Shown: positions 14,586 to 23,984, counted from the first letter of the stretch. The stretch: DNA of 59,475 nucleotides from Kiloniellaceae bacterium (GCA_021776195.1 JAJFGK010000017.1:1-59475); one strand, 5' to 3'. Translations and numbers: made by a program. The notes: generated by a model not told the origin, from the sequence alone.

Positions 14586-16784
14586 ATGGCGCGACGGTAC
14601 GAGAGCGGTGCGGTGGAGCGCAGGGGCAAGACACCCGTCGCCGGCATTCTGGTGAAGGTTGTTTTGGGGCTCGCCATCCTCGGTGGGGGCTTTTGGGTGC
14701 TGGGCGATCAACTTCCGCCGCTCTGGCAGCGCTTCATGGAGGAACCAGCTCGGTCGGCCGAGGAGGGAACGTCGGTCGAAATTGGACCATCGGTCGAAAT
14801 TGGCACCGCCGAGCCGACGGCCGTTCCCGAAGAGGCCGGCGATCCAGTCGCACAGCCGGCCGAAGAAGACATCGCCCAGGAGGAGGCCCTCGCCCAGGAG
14901 GAGGCCGTTGCCCAAGAGGAGGCCGTTGCCCAAGATGTGACCGTCGATCCTGTCGCGCCCCCGGTCGAGCCGGCCGCCGAGCCGGAGCCGGTCTCATCTG
15001 CCGAAGAGATAGTGTCTGAAACCCCACCTGCGGCCGATGCCGCCAGGGACGATGGGGCCACGGACGATGGGGCCGTTGACGCACAGGGGAGTGCTATGTC
15101 CGATGACCTACCAGATCTGGCCCGGGCCCGCCAACTGCTGGCCGAGGGCGACGCCGCGCAGGCTTACGAAGTGTTGCGGCCACTGGGCGCGCAGGGCCAT
15201 CCCGGGGCCCTGGCTCTGCTCGGCTATCTGCAGATGCACGGCCAGGGGGTGACGGAGGACCAGGAGGCCGCCTTCGAGTTGCTGACCCGCGCCGCCGAGG
15301 GGGGCTCGGCCGAGGGCCAGTACTTCCTCGCCAACTCCTACCTTCACGGCACCGGCACCGAGGCCGATCAGGTGCTGGCCCTGGCCTGGTTCATGCAGGC
15401 CGCCGCCCGCGGCCATCCCGGCGCCATCGAGGAACGGGACAAGGGTCTGCGGGAGGTCGACGAGGGCATCCGCGTGCGTGCGGCGAGTAAGACCACGGAC
15501 CTCGCCATTCCCCTGCCGCCGGGCTGGCTGACCGACCTGGAGAAGGGCATCTCGGTCTGGGGTCCCTCCTGGTTTCGTAACGGCACCTGGCATGTCGCCA
15601 TCGAGGGGCAGGCGGTCGACGGCCTGGTCGAGGGCGAGGCCAGCGTGGCCCTGACGGCGAGCCTTTCGGGCTATACGTCGCGCACCTATGAGGGCCGCTT
15701 TACCCGCGGCCTCGGGCTCGATGAGGCCCTGAGGGATGTCGAGATCGGCTTTCTCCAGAGCGACGAGTACCGCCTGCCCCTGGAGGCCGGCGCGAGCGGT
15801 CATCCCGATATCCAGATGCTTTGGGCGCAGCACGAAATGGACGGGCTGGAGATCGCCGCCTGCACCAAAAAAACGCCGAACCTTTTCGCGGTCATGCGCC
15901 CCGCCTTCACCGGCATCGAGGACGATGCGGTCAAGACGGCGGCGGTTGCCGCGGTGCGAGCCTATCAAGCGGTTTGCGATATCGCCGCGAACATGCCGGG
16001 CAACGTCACCCTCCTGCCGCCGGACCACGCGCCGGTCATCGACCGGGGCGACACGACCTACGAGCCCCAACTGGCCACGATGCAGCTCTACGGCTTCGAT
16101 CAGCCGGCCGAGGATTGGTCGATCAACCTGAGGAACTTTGCCAGACGGGCCCACGAGAAGCGCGAGCAGGAGGCCGAACGCCAGAGGAAAAAAGAGGAGC
16201 GCGAGTTCAAGAAGGCGCGCGACGAGGCCGCCGCCCTGGCACGCGCGATGCCCGACATTCGCGGTCTCGAACTGGGGATCAGCCTGCCCGCGCTGCGCGA
16301 CACGCTGGGTGCCGAGGCGGTGGCCTGGTCGCCGCCCTGGAAGGCTGGGCGCGAAATGCCGGCCTATACCTCCTTCGAGCAGAAGATCACTCTGGCCGAC
16401 CAGTCGACGGTCACCGCGGTCTTCGCCTCGCAGCAGAACGACTCCCGCCTCATCCTGCTGGTCTACGAACAGAACCTGCGCGACGGCCCGGATCCCGAGA
16501 CCCTGCGGCAAAAGCTCTACGACAAGTACGGCAAGCCGGACGACGAGGCGGGCCAGCGCAGCTGGTTCACCTGGTGGCTCAAGGGGTCGCTCGACGGCAA
16601 AGCCAAGGGCGCCTTCCTGAAGGGCCGTATCCAGACCGATGGCAAGGGGCGGGTCGACTACCTGCGACTGATCCTGAACGACTACGATCTGAGTTTGCAG
16701 GACGAAGCGCAGGGCGCCGAGGCGCGCCGCGAAGCCAAGCGCCAAGCCTATGAGAACAGCAAGTCGGACGACGTGAAATTCTAA
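14586..16784 (+). CDS. Membrane-anchored Sel1-repeat protein with low-complexity linker
   Basis: A 732-residue protein starting at ATG 14586, after GGAGGG. One N-terminal membrane helix (about 20-40) is followed by an acidic, Ala/Glu/Val/Pro-rich linker (about 50-170) that contains short tandem repeats. Two or three Sel1/TPR-like helical repeats come next (about 175-300: AYEVLRPLGAQGHPGALALLG, AFELLTRAAEGGSAEGQYFLA, ALAWFMQAAARGHPGAIEE). The remaining about 400 residues have no domain I recognise; they include a charged coiled-coil EKREQEAERQRKKEEREFKK. Probably periplasmic scaffold or envelope protein. It converges with the 16792-17901 gene. Confidence 0.75.
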   Translation: MARRYESGAVERRGKTPVAGILVKVVLGLAILGGGFWVLGDQLPPLWQRFMEEPARSAEEGTSVEIGPSVEIGTAEPTAVPEEAGDPVAQPAEEDIAQEEALAQEEAVAQEEAVAQDVTVDPVAPPVEPAAEPEPVSSAEEIVSETPPAADAARDDGATDDGAVDAQGSAMSDDLPDLARARQLLAEGDAAQAYEVLRPLGAQGHPGALALLGYLQMHGQGVTEDQEAAFELLTRAAEGGSAEGQYFLANSYLHGTGTEADQVLALAWFMQAAARGHPGAIEERDKGLREVDEGIRVRAASKTTDLAIPLPPGWLTDLEKGISVWGPSWFRNGTWHVAIEGQAVDGLVEGEASVALTASLSGYTSRTYEGRFTRGLGLDEALRDVEIGFLQSDEYRLPLEAGASGHPDIQMLWAQHEMDGLEIAACTKKTPNLFAVMRPAFTGIEDDAVKTAAVAAVRAYQAVCDIAANMPGNVTLLPPDHAPVIDRGDTTYEPQLATMQLYGFDQPAEDWSINLRNFARRAHEKREQEAERQRKKEEREFKKARDEAAALARAMPDIRGLELGISLPALRDTLGAEAVAWSPPWKAGREMPAYTSFEQKITLADQSTVTAVFASQQNDSRLILLVYEQNLRDGPDPETLRQKLYDKYGKPDDEAGQRSWFTWWLKGSLDGKAKGAFLKGRIQTDGKGRVDYLRLILNDYDLSLQDEAQGAEARREAKRQAYENSKSDDVKF
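14874..14939 (+). repeat. In-frame 18-bp tandem repeat in the Sel1 protein linker
   Basis: Three and a half copies of the unit GCCCAGGAGGAGGCCGTT encode AQEEAL, AQEEAV, AQEEAV and AQ-DV. A separate 18-bp duplication about 100 bases upstream encodes SVEIGP/SVEIGT. In-frame expansion and contraction would change linker length without breaking the gene. Confidence 0.8.
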
Positions 16785-16791
16785 ACCTCAT

Positions 16792-17901
16792 CTATGCCGA
16801 GAGCCGCTGCCAGAGGCGCTCGAACCGCGGCCCGGCATCGTCGGGATGCAGCGGTTCGGCGAGGCCGGGGTCGTAGGGCGCCAATGCCGCCTGGGCCGCT
16901 TCGGTGAACCGCACCGTGCCGTCATCGGCCAGCCCGGCGATCCCGTCCAGGGCGGCGAGACGCCAGAACCAGGCAACAACTTCATCCAAGTCCTGGTCGG
17001 GTGGCAGGTCGAGGGCGACGGTCCCCTTCTCGAAACGGACCGGGTAGCCACCGGGCAGGCCCTGCGGTGCCGGCGCCGAAAAGCGGGTCGGTGCCGCCTC
17101 GGGCAGCAGGGCCAGGAGCACCGGCAGGGCCGCCGCCGCGGTGACGTCGTTGTAGCTCGGACCGGGTTTGATGGGATAGCCGCGATAGGCCAGGTGATCG
17201 GCGCGTTCGGCGTTCTCGCCGAGGAAGACCCGGATCGATTGGTCGGCATTCGATGGCGCTTGGGCCTGGACCGCGCCATAGACCTGGGCGTGATGGCCGA
17301 TCAGCCGGATCGGGGGCGGGGGCCGGTCGCCCTCGCCCTCCTCGAAGGCCTGGGCGCGCAGGGCGGCGCGCACCCGCAGGTGCTGGATCGAGACGTTGCC
17401 CAGGCCGACGGTGGGTGCCAGGCCGAGACGCGCGAGGATCGCGTGGCTGATATCGGGAAAGGAAAGGTTGGCGACCGGCCCTTGGAAGTCCACCGCGCGC
17501 ACCGCCCGCATGACCGCCATCAGGACCGGAAGCTGGGCGGGCAACTGCGGGCCCAGGCCGGCACCGGCGAGGGCCTGGGCGAAGGGATCGCTGCGTCCCA
17601 TGCAAAACCAGGGCGAGAGCAGGCTGGCGGTTTGGACCAGCAGGTCGGGCCGCTCGGCCTTCAAGAGCCGCTCCAGGGCGGACTGGTCGCGGGCGTCCAG
17701 TTCGATGAAGCGCACCCGGCAATCGCTGCAGCTGGCGATCATGCCGGCCTCAAGCGCGCCGCGCCCCTGGGAGAGGCCCGCCAGCACCAGATCGTGCAGC
17801 CGGCCCGAAGCCGCCAGCAGCCGCGCGATCTTGCAGCCGGCGTCGCCGGGACCGACGATGAGGACCTTGCCAGGCCGGACCCTGCCCGGGCCGCCGGTCA
17901 T
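16792..17901 (-). CDS. NAD(P)-binding Rossmann-fold protein, saccharopine-dehydrogenase-like
   Basis: A 369-residue protein with an N-terminal dinucleotide fold: KVLIVGPGDAGCKIARLLAASG (about 11-32), then FIELDARDQSALERLL and LLVQTASLLSPWF. This is the pattern of saccharopine-dehydrogenase-type NAD(P)-binding domains. Substrate is unknown. The start ATG at 17901 overlaps the stop of the dioxygenase gene as ATGA, so the two are translationally coupled and probably act in one pathway. A longer upstream reading is an artefact of the overlap. Confidence 0.75.
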   Translation of the reverse strand: MTGGPGRVRPGKVLIVGPGDAGCKIARLLAASGRLHDLVLAGLSQGRGALEAGMIASCSDCRVRFIELDARDQSALERLLKAERPDLLVQTASLLSPWFCMGRSDPFAQALAGAGLGPQLPAQLPVLMAVMRAVRAVDFQGPVANLSFPDISHAILARLGLAPTVGLGNVSIQHLRVRAALRAQAFEEGEGDRPPPPIRLIGHHAQVYGAVQAQAPSNADQSIRVFLGENAERADHLAYRGYPIKPGPSYNDVTAAAALPVLLALLPEAAPTRFSAPAPQGLPGGYPVRFEKGTVALDLPPDQDLDEVVAWFWRLAALDGIAGLADDGTVRFTEAAQAALAPYDPGLAEPLHPDDAGPRFERLWQRLSA

Positions 17902-18989
17902 GACGCCGCGGCGCCGCCAGGCCCCGCCTCGCGGCCGATGATCCGGTTGAGCAGGGCGCCCTCGCCGGAGGGCTGCTTGTCGGCTTGGTGGGGAATGCCG
18001 CCGCCGGCGCCGAAGTGATCCAGGCGGTCGACGATGGGCCGGGCATCCGGGCGGCCGAGCCAAAGCCGCAGCAGATGGCGCACGCGGCCGCCGGCGGGAT
18101 CGTCGGTGAAGGCGCTGCGGGCGTGAAGCATGGTGTAGTTGTTGGTGATCATCATCTCGCCGGGCTCCAGCAACAGCTCCAACCTGACCGCGGGACGGTT
18201 GGCGATCTCGTCCAGCAGATCCAGGGCGGCGATCTGCCGGTCGGTCAGGGGCTCGCCCTTCAACTCGTGGCCGGCCTCGATGAAGGAGCGGATGTAGCGG
18301 ATCGTGACCTGCTTCTCCTTGACCGAGAAGACCGGGACCTTCCATTCGGTGTAGGGCGCCTGCCCCGGAAGCTCTTCGCCCTGGCGGTAGAAGTGAAAGC
18401 CCTCATAGAGCGGCGCCAGCAGGTCCGGGCGTTCGTCCAACATCGCGTTGTGGATCGAAATGGCGGAGGCATAGCGGCTGACCCCGCCGTCCGGGGCGGC
18501 GGTGAGGCACAGCATGGCGATCATCGCGGTATAGTCGGTGTGCAGGGACAGCTCCTGCCGGTTCCGGTAGGCCCGGGCGTCCGGGTCGGCGGCGCTGTGA
18601 TCGCGGACGTGGCCCACGAGATCGCCCAGCACGCTCTGGGTCTGGCCGGTGCCGAAGTGGGTGCCGAAGCCCCAGTAGAGCCGCTCCAGGTCGGCCTCCG
18701 ACAGGTCTTCGATGGGAAAGCCGCGCAGCAGCACGAAGCCGCGCCCGCGGAGGACCTCCTGGGCCCAGCCCTCGACCTCGGCGGCCATGGGGCCGAGGTC
18801 GAAATCGGCGGCGCCGATCCGCTCGAGGGCCGTTCCGCCCTGGCGCAGCCGGTCCAAGGCGGCGAGAAGCCTGTCGCGATGGCCCTTTCCCAGTTCGATC
18901 GCGAAGCTGTCCTTGCCGCCCAGATCGGCCACCGTCCAGGCGCTCGGGTGGGCTATCGTCCGTCGATGTGGTGCCGCTGCCAAAGTCAT
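17898..18989 (-). CDS. TauD/TfdA-family 2-oxoglutarate/Fe(II) dioxygenase
   Basis: A 363-residue dioxygenase starting at ATG 18989 (MTLAAAPHRR, preceded by GGAATGGCGG). The iron ligands appear as HTD in ELSLHTDYTAM (about 172) and a distal His in NNYTMLHARSAF (about 285), followed by the 2-oxoglutarate Arg in VRHLLRLWLG. These are typical of the TauD/clavaminate-synthase-like family. A coupled NAD(P)-binding partner suggests oxidation of a small molecule followed by a redox step. Substrate unknown. Confidence 0.85.
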   Translation of the reverse strand: MTLAAAPHRRTIAHPSAWTVADLGGKDSFAIELGKGHRDRLLAALDRLRQGGTALERIGAADFDLGPMAAEVEGWAQEVLRGRGFVLLRGFPIEDLSEADLERLYWGFGTHFGTGQTQSVLGDLVGHVRDHSAADPDARAYRNRQELSLHTDYTAMIAMLCLTAAPDGGVSRYASAISIHNAMLDERPDLLAPLYEGFHFYRQGEELPGQAPYTEWKVPVFSVKEKQVTIRYIRSFIEAGHELKGEPLTDRQIAALDLLDEIANRPAVRLELLLEPGEMMITNNYTMLHARSAFTDDPAGGRVRHLLRLWLGRPDARPIVDRLDHFGAGGGIPHQADKQPSGEGALLNRIIGREAGPGGAAAS

Positions 18990-19349
18990 CCGCCATTCCC
19001 CGTTACCGCGTGGGACCAAGAGGAAAGGAGCCTAGTACTCTCACGCGCGGGAGGATAGGGCGCAGAGCGAGGGCGCGCGCTTTGGTTCATCTCTCCGACT
19101 CCGGGCAAGACAGCCCAAGGCTCGGCCGCAGGGCCGGACGGAAACGAGTGCTCGAACCAACTCGGCAGAGATCGATACAATTTTACAGTAATTACAGATA
19201 CTTAAATCTGAACGAGAAACAAAGTTTTAACACTCTGCAACCTAATGTTTGCGTGTCCTCGACGGCACCGCGCAGAAGGTGATGTCGCCAGGCGACAGCC
19301 CCGAACCGGTGTCAGGCCGGGCCCATTTGTTTGATAAGGGTATCTCGCC
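18990..19349. other. Intergenic region with a 15-base palindrome, divergent promoters
   Basis: This 360-base gap separates two divergent genes. About 19165-19250 is AT-rich and a likely promoter zone. The perfect palindrome TGTCGCCAGGCGACA (19283-19297) is followed by CCGG-tgtcagg-CCGG (about 19306-19320). Both lie in the presumed leader of the pentapeptide-like gene, 50-65 bases before its ATG. They could form adjacent hairpins or an operator. No known riboswitch consensus was recognised. Confidence 0.5.
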
Positions 19350-20906
19350 ATGAAGCCTCTCTTGCTCGGACGCCTCTCGATCACTGGGACCCTCATGGTG
19401 CTGCTGAGCGGAGGCGCCTTGGCGCAGACGGCGACCAATGTTCGTTGCAATCAATGTGTCGAAGGTTCGGATATCCGCAACGGAACGATTCGCAACGCCG
19501 ACCTCGGCAACTCCTCGGTCACCGGCGCGAAGATCGCCAACAACTCGATCACCGGGGCCGATATCAAGAACGGTGCCGTGCGCAACGCCGACCTCGGCAA
19601 TTCCTCGGTCAACGGCGCAAAGATCGCCAACAACTCGATCACCGGCGCCGATATCAGGAACGGCGCGATACTCAACGCCGATCTCGCAAACTCCTCGGTC
19701 ACCGGCGCAAAGATCGCCAACAACTCGATCACCGGCGCCGACATTCAGGACGGATCGATCGGACTCGCCGATCTCGAGGCCGGCCTCTTGGCCGCGCCTA
19801 CGCTTGGTCCCGGCGATGTCGGGACCAGCAACCTGGCCGATAACGCGGTGACTTCGGCAAAAATCGCGGATGGTGCGGTTGGTGCCTCCGACCTTGCCAG
19901 CGATGCGGTTACCAGTGCGAAGATCGCCGACGGCGCGGTGACGGGCGCCGACATTCAGGACGGATCGATCGGACTCGCCGATCTCGAGGCCGGTGTCTTG
20001 ACCGCGCCGACTCTCGGTGCCGGTGATGTCGGCACCGGTAACTTGGCCGACAACGCGGTCAATTCATCCAAGATCCAAGACGGCGCCGTCTCGAACAGCG
20101 ACCTTGCCGCCGGCGCGGTGAACTCGGCAACGATTCAGGACGGCTCGATCACACCGGCCGATCTTCAGGCCGGGGCCTTCACCGCCCTGTCGGTTGAGGC
20201 GGACTCGATCACCACGTCCCACCTGGCCCCCAACGCCGTAACCTCGGCGGAGATTGCCGATGGTACGGTCGGCCCGGAGGATCTGCGGCCCGGGGCCTTC
20301 ACCGCGATCTCGACCGAAAACAATTCGATCGATTCGAACCATCTGGTGGACGGCGCGGTCACCCTCAACGCCCTGGCGCTTCGCGTGTTCGACGCGGCGA
20401 ATCAGGTCATCGGACCTTTCTTCCCGAAACGCTCGGTGGTGCTCGAAGCCGACGAAGGTCCTCGTTCCGGCGAACTGCTTCAAATCGAGGTGCTGCGTTC
20501 GAGACTGCGGGGTCTTGTCACGGTTTATGATGGCCCCGACTGTACGGGCAACGCCTATCTCGTCGAGCAACAGGGCTCCTATGGGTATGAAGTCGGGGAG
20601 AATGAAGCACAGTTTTATGCGGATCAAACCGGTACGCTTCCGATGGCTCCGGTCGGCCCCGACCCGGTCTTTGGCGTGGACGCCTCCGGCGACCCCATTC
20701 GACTGGTGGCCTTTCTGGTTGACGACCCCGACGCGCCAACGACCGTGACGTACCAGTCCTCCTTCGGGGGTGGCCAGGCGTCTTCGCTGAGCGGCAATTT
20801 CGTTTGCTCGAACGGCTGGGGTTCCACCTCTACCGTCGGTTTCTTCGTTTCGCCGGCGCTCGATCTGAGCGGTTTCAGCTCGCCTTTCCGGGTCGGGCTG
20901 AACTAG
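19350..20906 (+). CDS. Exported protein with about 60 uninterrupted pentapeptide-like repeats
   Basis: A 518-residue protein with signal peptide MKPLLLGRL...LSGGALAQ (cleavage after about residue 26) and an early CNQC. Residues about 38-342 read as 61 consecutive five-residue units with I, L or V (rarely F) in the fifth position, in exact register: SDI, GTI, ADL, SSV, AKI, NSI, ADI. The side-chain pattern is like pentapeptide repeats, which form quadrilateral beta-helices, and also like NAVTSAKIADGAV repeats in fibre proteins. A globular domain of about 175 residues follows, with one Cys pair possible. SD AAGGG before the ATG. Likely a surface or periplasmic rod or adhesin. Confidence 0.75.
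   Translation: MKPLLLGRLSITGTLMVLLSGGALAQTATNVRCNQCVEGSDIRNGTIRNADLGNSSVTGAKIANNSITGADIKNGAVRNADLGNSSVNGAKIANNSITGADIRNGAILNADLANSSVTGAKIANNSITGADIQDGSIGLADLEAGLLAAPTLGPGDVGTSNLADNAVTSAKIADGAVGASDLASDAVTSAKIADGAVTGADIQDGSIGLADLEAGVLTAPTLGAGDVGTGNLADNAVNSSKIQDGAVSNSDLAAGAVNSATIQDGSITPADLQAGAFTALSVEADSITTSHLAPNAVTSAEIADGTVGPEDLRPGAFTAISTENNSIDSNHLVDGAVTLNALALRVFDAANQVIGPFFPKRSVVLEADEGPRSGELLQIEVLRSRLRGLVTVYDGPDCTGNAYLVEQQGSYGYEVGENEAQFYADQTGTLPMAPVGPDPVFGVDASGDPIRLVAFLVDDPDAPTTVTYQSSFGGGQASSLSGNFVCSNGWGSTSTVGFFVSPALDLSGFSSPFRVGLN
19494..19763 (+). repeat. Three 90-bp direct repeats within the pentad protein gene
   Basis: Each 90-base unit (19494, 19584, 19674) encodes N-ADL-N-SSV-GAKIANNSITGADI, six pentads, with near-identical DNA. 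A second, 210-base-spaced repeat (encoding TGADIQDGSIGLADLEAG and the following GDVGT-NLADNAV) is at about 19730-19860 and 19940-20070. The DNA-level identity points to recent expansion. Confidence 0.85.
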
Positions 20907-21001
20907 AAACCGCACGGGCCTCCATCTCGACAACATGACTGCTTGACGAATCCCTCCGGTGCGGTTCGCATCGTCGCTCTCGCGATGGATAGAGAGCGGC
21001 A

Positions 21002-22264
21002 ATGGAACAGTGGCAGGGAGCAGTCGGCCTGGTGATCTTGCCCGCCTTGGCGTGGCTCTGCTCGGAAAACCGGCGGGTCGTGCCCTGGCGCGCGGCGCTG
21101 GTTGCCGTGGCCTTGCAGTTTGCCCTGGCCGGGCTCCTGTTGAAGGTGCCCGGTCTGCACGACGGTCTGCTGCTCTTGAACGGCGCGGTGACGGCGGTTT
21201 CCCAGGCCACCGGGGCGGGGACCTCGATGGTCTTCGGCTATCTCGGCGGCGCGCCCTTGCCCTTCTCTGAAAGCTATCCGGGCGCCGCCTTCATCCTCGC
21301 CTTTCAGGCTCTGCCCTTAATCCTGGTGATCTCCGCCCTCTCGGCGCTGCTGTGGCACTGGCGGGTGTTGCCGGTCCTGGTGGCCGGCTTCGCCTGGCTG
21401 CTGCGGCGCGGCTTCGGGATCTCCGGGCCGCTCGGTCTCGGCGCGGCGGCCAACGTCTTCGTCGGCATGGTCGAGGCGCCGCTCCTGATCCGGCCGGTCC
21501 TGGCGAGCCTGTCGCGCAGCGACCTCTTCGTGCTGATGACCACCGGGATGGCCACCATCGCCGGCACGGTCCTGGTGCTCTACGCGACGATCCTGGAGGG
21601 CGTGGTGCCCGATCCCGTGGCCCACATCTTGACCGCCTCGGTGATTTCGGTGCCGGCGGCGATCCTGATCGCGCGGTTGTTGGTGCCGGCCGATGCCGAG
21701 CCGGGAAAGGCAGTCACGGATGGCCGCGAAACCGACGCACGGAAGCCGCCCTACGCCGGGGCGATGGATGCCATTACCAGGGGCACGCAGGACGGCCTGA
21801 CGCTGCTGCTCTCGGTCGCCGCCATGTTGATCGTGTTGGTGGCCTTGGTCGCGCTGCTCAATGCCGCCCTCGGTCTGCTACCCGATTGGGCCGGGTCCGC
21901 GGTCACCCTGGAGCGAATACTGGGCCTGATTTTTCAGCCCTATGCCTGGCTGCTTGGCGTTCCCTGGGCCGAAACCGAGGTGGCCGGCGCCCTGATCGGC
22001 AAGAAGACGGTGTTGAACGAACTGCTCGCCTACCTCGATTTTGCCCGACTGGAGGCCGATGCCCTGGGCGAACGCAGCCGTATCATCCTGCTCTATGCGC
22101 TCTGCGGCTTTGCCAACCCCGGCAGCCTGGGGATCATGATCGGCGGCCTGGCCGCCATGGTCCCGGAACGGCGCGGCGAACTGGTCGCCCTCGGGCCGCG
22201 TTCGATCCTCGCCGGCACCCTGGCGACCGGCATGACCGGCGCGGTGGTCGGGCTTCTGATTTGA
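21002..22264 (+). CDS. nupC: Concentrative nucleoside transporter, NupC family
   Basis: A 420-residue polytopic membrane protein of the CNT family that imports nucleosides with Na+ or H+. Recognisable blocks are the N-terminal Nucleos_tra2_N helix pair, the gate domain with GAAANVFVGMVEAPLLIRPVL and MTTGMATIAGTVLVLYA, and the C-terminal core with KTVLNELLAYLDF and YALCGFANPGSLGIMIGGL. Normal length and intact motifs. It precedes the UbiB-like gene by 79 bases. Confidence 0.93.
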   Translation: MEQWQGAVGLVILPALAWLCSENRRVVPWRAALVAVALQFALAGLLLKVPGLHDGLLLLNGAVTAVSQATGAGTSMVFGYLGGAPLPFSESYPGAAFILAFQALPLILVISALSALLWHWRVLPVLVAGFAWLLRRGFGISGPLGLGAAANVFVGMVEAPLLIRPVLASLSRSDLFVLMTTGMATIAGTVLVLYATILEGVVPDPVAHILTASVISVPAAILIARLLVPADAEPGKAVTDGRETDARKPPYAGAMDAITRGTQDGLTLLLSVAAMLIVLVALVALLNAALGLLPDWAGSAVTLERILGLIFQPYAWLLGVPWAETEVAGALIGKKTVLNELLAYLDFARLEADALGERSRIILLYALCGFANPGSLGIMIGGLAAMVPERRGELVALGPRSILAGTLATGMTGAVVGLLI

Positions 22265-22343
22265 AGCGTTTCCGGGGTCCGACCGGTCGCGGGACCCGAG
22301 TGATCGCTGGACAAAGATTGCGCGCAACACCACCTTGAGGCCC

Positions 22344-23735
22344 ATGGACGAACCCCAAGATAATGACGATAGCGCCGGACCGGATTACGGGTCGGAGGAC
22401 TCGCGGCTTTCCGGGCGCGTGCGGCGCTACGCCAAGGTCGGCACCTCGGTCGGCGGGCTGGCGGCCCAGGTCGTGGCCTCCCGGGTCTTCGGGTCCAAGC
22501 TCGACAAGACCAGCCATTCGGCGGACCTGAAGCAGGCGCTGGGCGGCCTCAAGGGCCCGCTGATGAAGGCGGCCCAGATCCTCGCCACCATTCCCGACGC
22601 GCTGCCCAAGGAGTACGCCGAGGAACTGCGGCAACTGCAGTCCAACGCGCCGGCCATGGGCTGGGCATTCGTGCGCCGGCGCATGCGCAGCGAGCTGGGC
22701 GCCGACTGGCAGTCCCGCTTCGCCGCCTTCGAGCGCGAGCCGGCGGCGGCGGCGTCCCTGGGTCAGGTGCACCGCGCCGAATCGCACGAGGGCGCCTCCC
22801 TGGCCTGCAAGCTGCAGTATCCCGACATGCTCTCGGCGGTCGAGGCCGACCTGCAGCAGCTCAAAATCATCTTCGGCATCTATCGGCGCTATGACCGGGC
22901 GATCGATCCCTCCGAGGTCCACAAGGAGCTCTCGGCGCGTCTGCGCGAGGAGCTGGACTATGAGCGCGAGGCCCGGCACATGCGCCTCTACGGCCGCATA
23001 CTGGGCGGCGAGGAGGGCATCGCCGTCCCCGAAACCCTAGCCGATCTCTCGACCGCGCGCCTGCTGTCCATGACCTGGCTGGAAGGCCGCCCGCTGCTCG
23101 CCTGGCTGGCCGAGGAGCCGCCACAGGAACTGCGCGACCTTGTCGCCATGCGCATGTTCCGCGCCTGGTATGTGCCCTTCTATAACTACGGCATCATCCA
23201 CGGCGACCCGCACCTGGGCAACTACACCATGACCCCGGAGGGCGGGGTCAACCTGCTGGATTTCGGCTGTATTCGGATTTTCCCGCCGGCCTTCGTCAAG
23301 GGTGTGATCGAGCTTTACTTCGCGCTCAGCCAGGACGACCCGGCGCGCGCCGAGGCGGCCTACCGCAGTTGGGGCTTCGACGATATCTCAAAGGAGCTTC
23401 TGGCCACGCTGAACCTCTGGGCCTACTTCCTCTACGAGCCGTTGTTGGAGGACCGCCCGACCAAGGTGCTGGAAGACGGCGGCTCGATGCGCGGCGCGCG
23501 GCTGGCCGGCGAAGTTCACGAGGAGCTGCGGCGTCTGGGCGGCGTCACGCCGCCGCGAGAATTTGTTCTGATGGACCGCGCTGCCATCGGCCTGGGGTCC
23601 GTCTTCATGCACCTGAAGGCGCAGGTCAACTGGCACCGCCTGTTCCACGACCTGATCGACGAGTTCGACGAAGCGGCCTTGGCCAAACGCCAGGCAGCGA
23701 GCTTGAAAGCCGTCGGCCTGGAAACACCGGATTAA
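22344..23735 (+). CDS. UbiB/ABC1 (AarF)-family atypical kinase
   Basis: A 463-residue ABC1 kinase-like protein, starting at ATG 22344. Signatures: a K-rich KxGQ-like helix (GPLMKAAQILATIPDALP), the Ala-rich nucleotide loop AAAASLGQVHRA replacing the Gly-rich loop, the Lys in LACKLQYP, the catalytic HGDPHLGNY and the metal-binding LLDFG. Family members support ubiquinone biosynthesis and lipid metabolism. It lacks an obvious C-terminal membrane anchor, unlike UbiB, so it is closer to the soluble AarF-like group. Confidence 0.85.
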   Translation: MDEPQDNDDSAGPDYGSEDSRLSGRVRRYAKVGTSVGGLAAQVVASRVFGSKLDKTSHSADLKQALGGLKGPLMKAAQILATIPDALPKEYAEELRQLQSNAPAMGWAFVRRRMRSELGADWQSRFAAFEREPAAAASLGQVHRAESHEGASLACKLQYPDMLSAVEADLQQLKIIFGIYRRYDRAIDPSEVHKELSARLREELDYEREARHMRLYGRILGGEEGIAVPETLADLSTARLLSMTWLEGRPLLAWLAEEPPQELRDLVAMRMFRAWYVPFYNYGIIHGDPHLGNYTMTPEGGVNLLDFGCIRIFPPAFVKGVIELYFALSQDDPARAEAAYRSWGFDDISKELLATLNLWAYFLYEPLLEDRPTKVLEDGGSMRGARLAGEVHEELRRLGGVTPPREFVLMDRAAIGLGSVFMHLKAQVNWHRLFHDLIDEFDEAALAKRQAASLKAVGLETPD

Positions 23736-23888
23736 TCAGATAACGGTTCACCGTGAGCATTGCTAACCGTAGGTGAAATTGTCGATTCTCCTTTAGGTTA
23801 CAAAAAATCATCATACTCAAACAAAAAAGCCGATTCCCTATCATTATAATTTAACTCTACTCAATCAATAAATCTAACAAGTGTAATG

Positions 23889-23904
23889 TGGCACACCGTT
23901 TGTG
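23889..23904 (+). promoter_or_regulatory. Candidate sigma-54 promoter upstream of the H-NOX gene
   Basis: TGGCACACCGTTTGTG matches the -24/-12 consensus TGGCAC-N5-TTGC(A/T) except for T in place of C in the -12 element. It lies at the end of an AT-rich 150-base stretch and 81 bases before the H-NOX start. No sigma-54 activator gene is in the window, so this is a motif-based suggestion only. Confidence 0.4.
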
Positions 23905-23984
23905 ACCTTTCGGTCTAGGCCCAGTGAGGGCCGTCGCGTTCGAGGTCTTGGCCTGCGAGCGCGAAGCGAGAAGGAGATCTCTCG

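Noticed and set aside
19261..19330. Resemblance of the leader of the pentad protein gene to an SRP RNA or riboswitch
   Set aside because: A short CCGGTGTCAGGCCGG stretch recalls the SRP RNA core, but the GGAAGGAAGCAG loop and flanking helices are missing, and no riboswitch consensus fits.
20908..20966. AACCGCAC/GTGCGGTT inverted repeat after the pentad protein gene
   Set aside because: The 43-base loop and lack of a T-run make it a poor terminator, and 8-base matches at this distance are not rare in GC-rich DNA.
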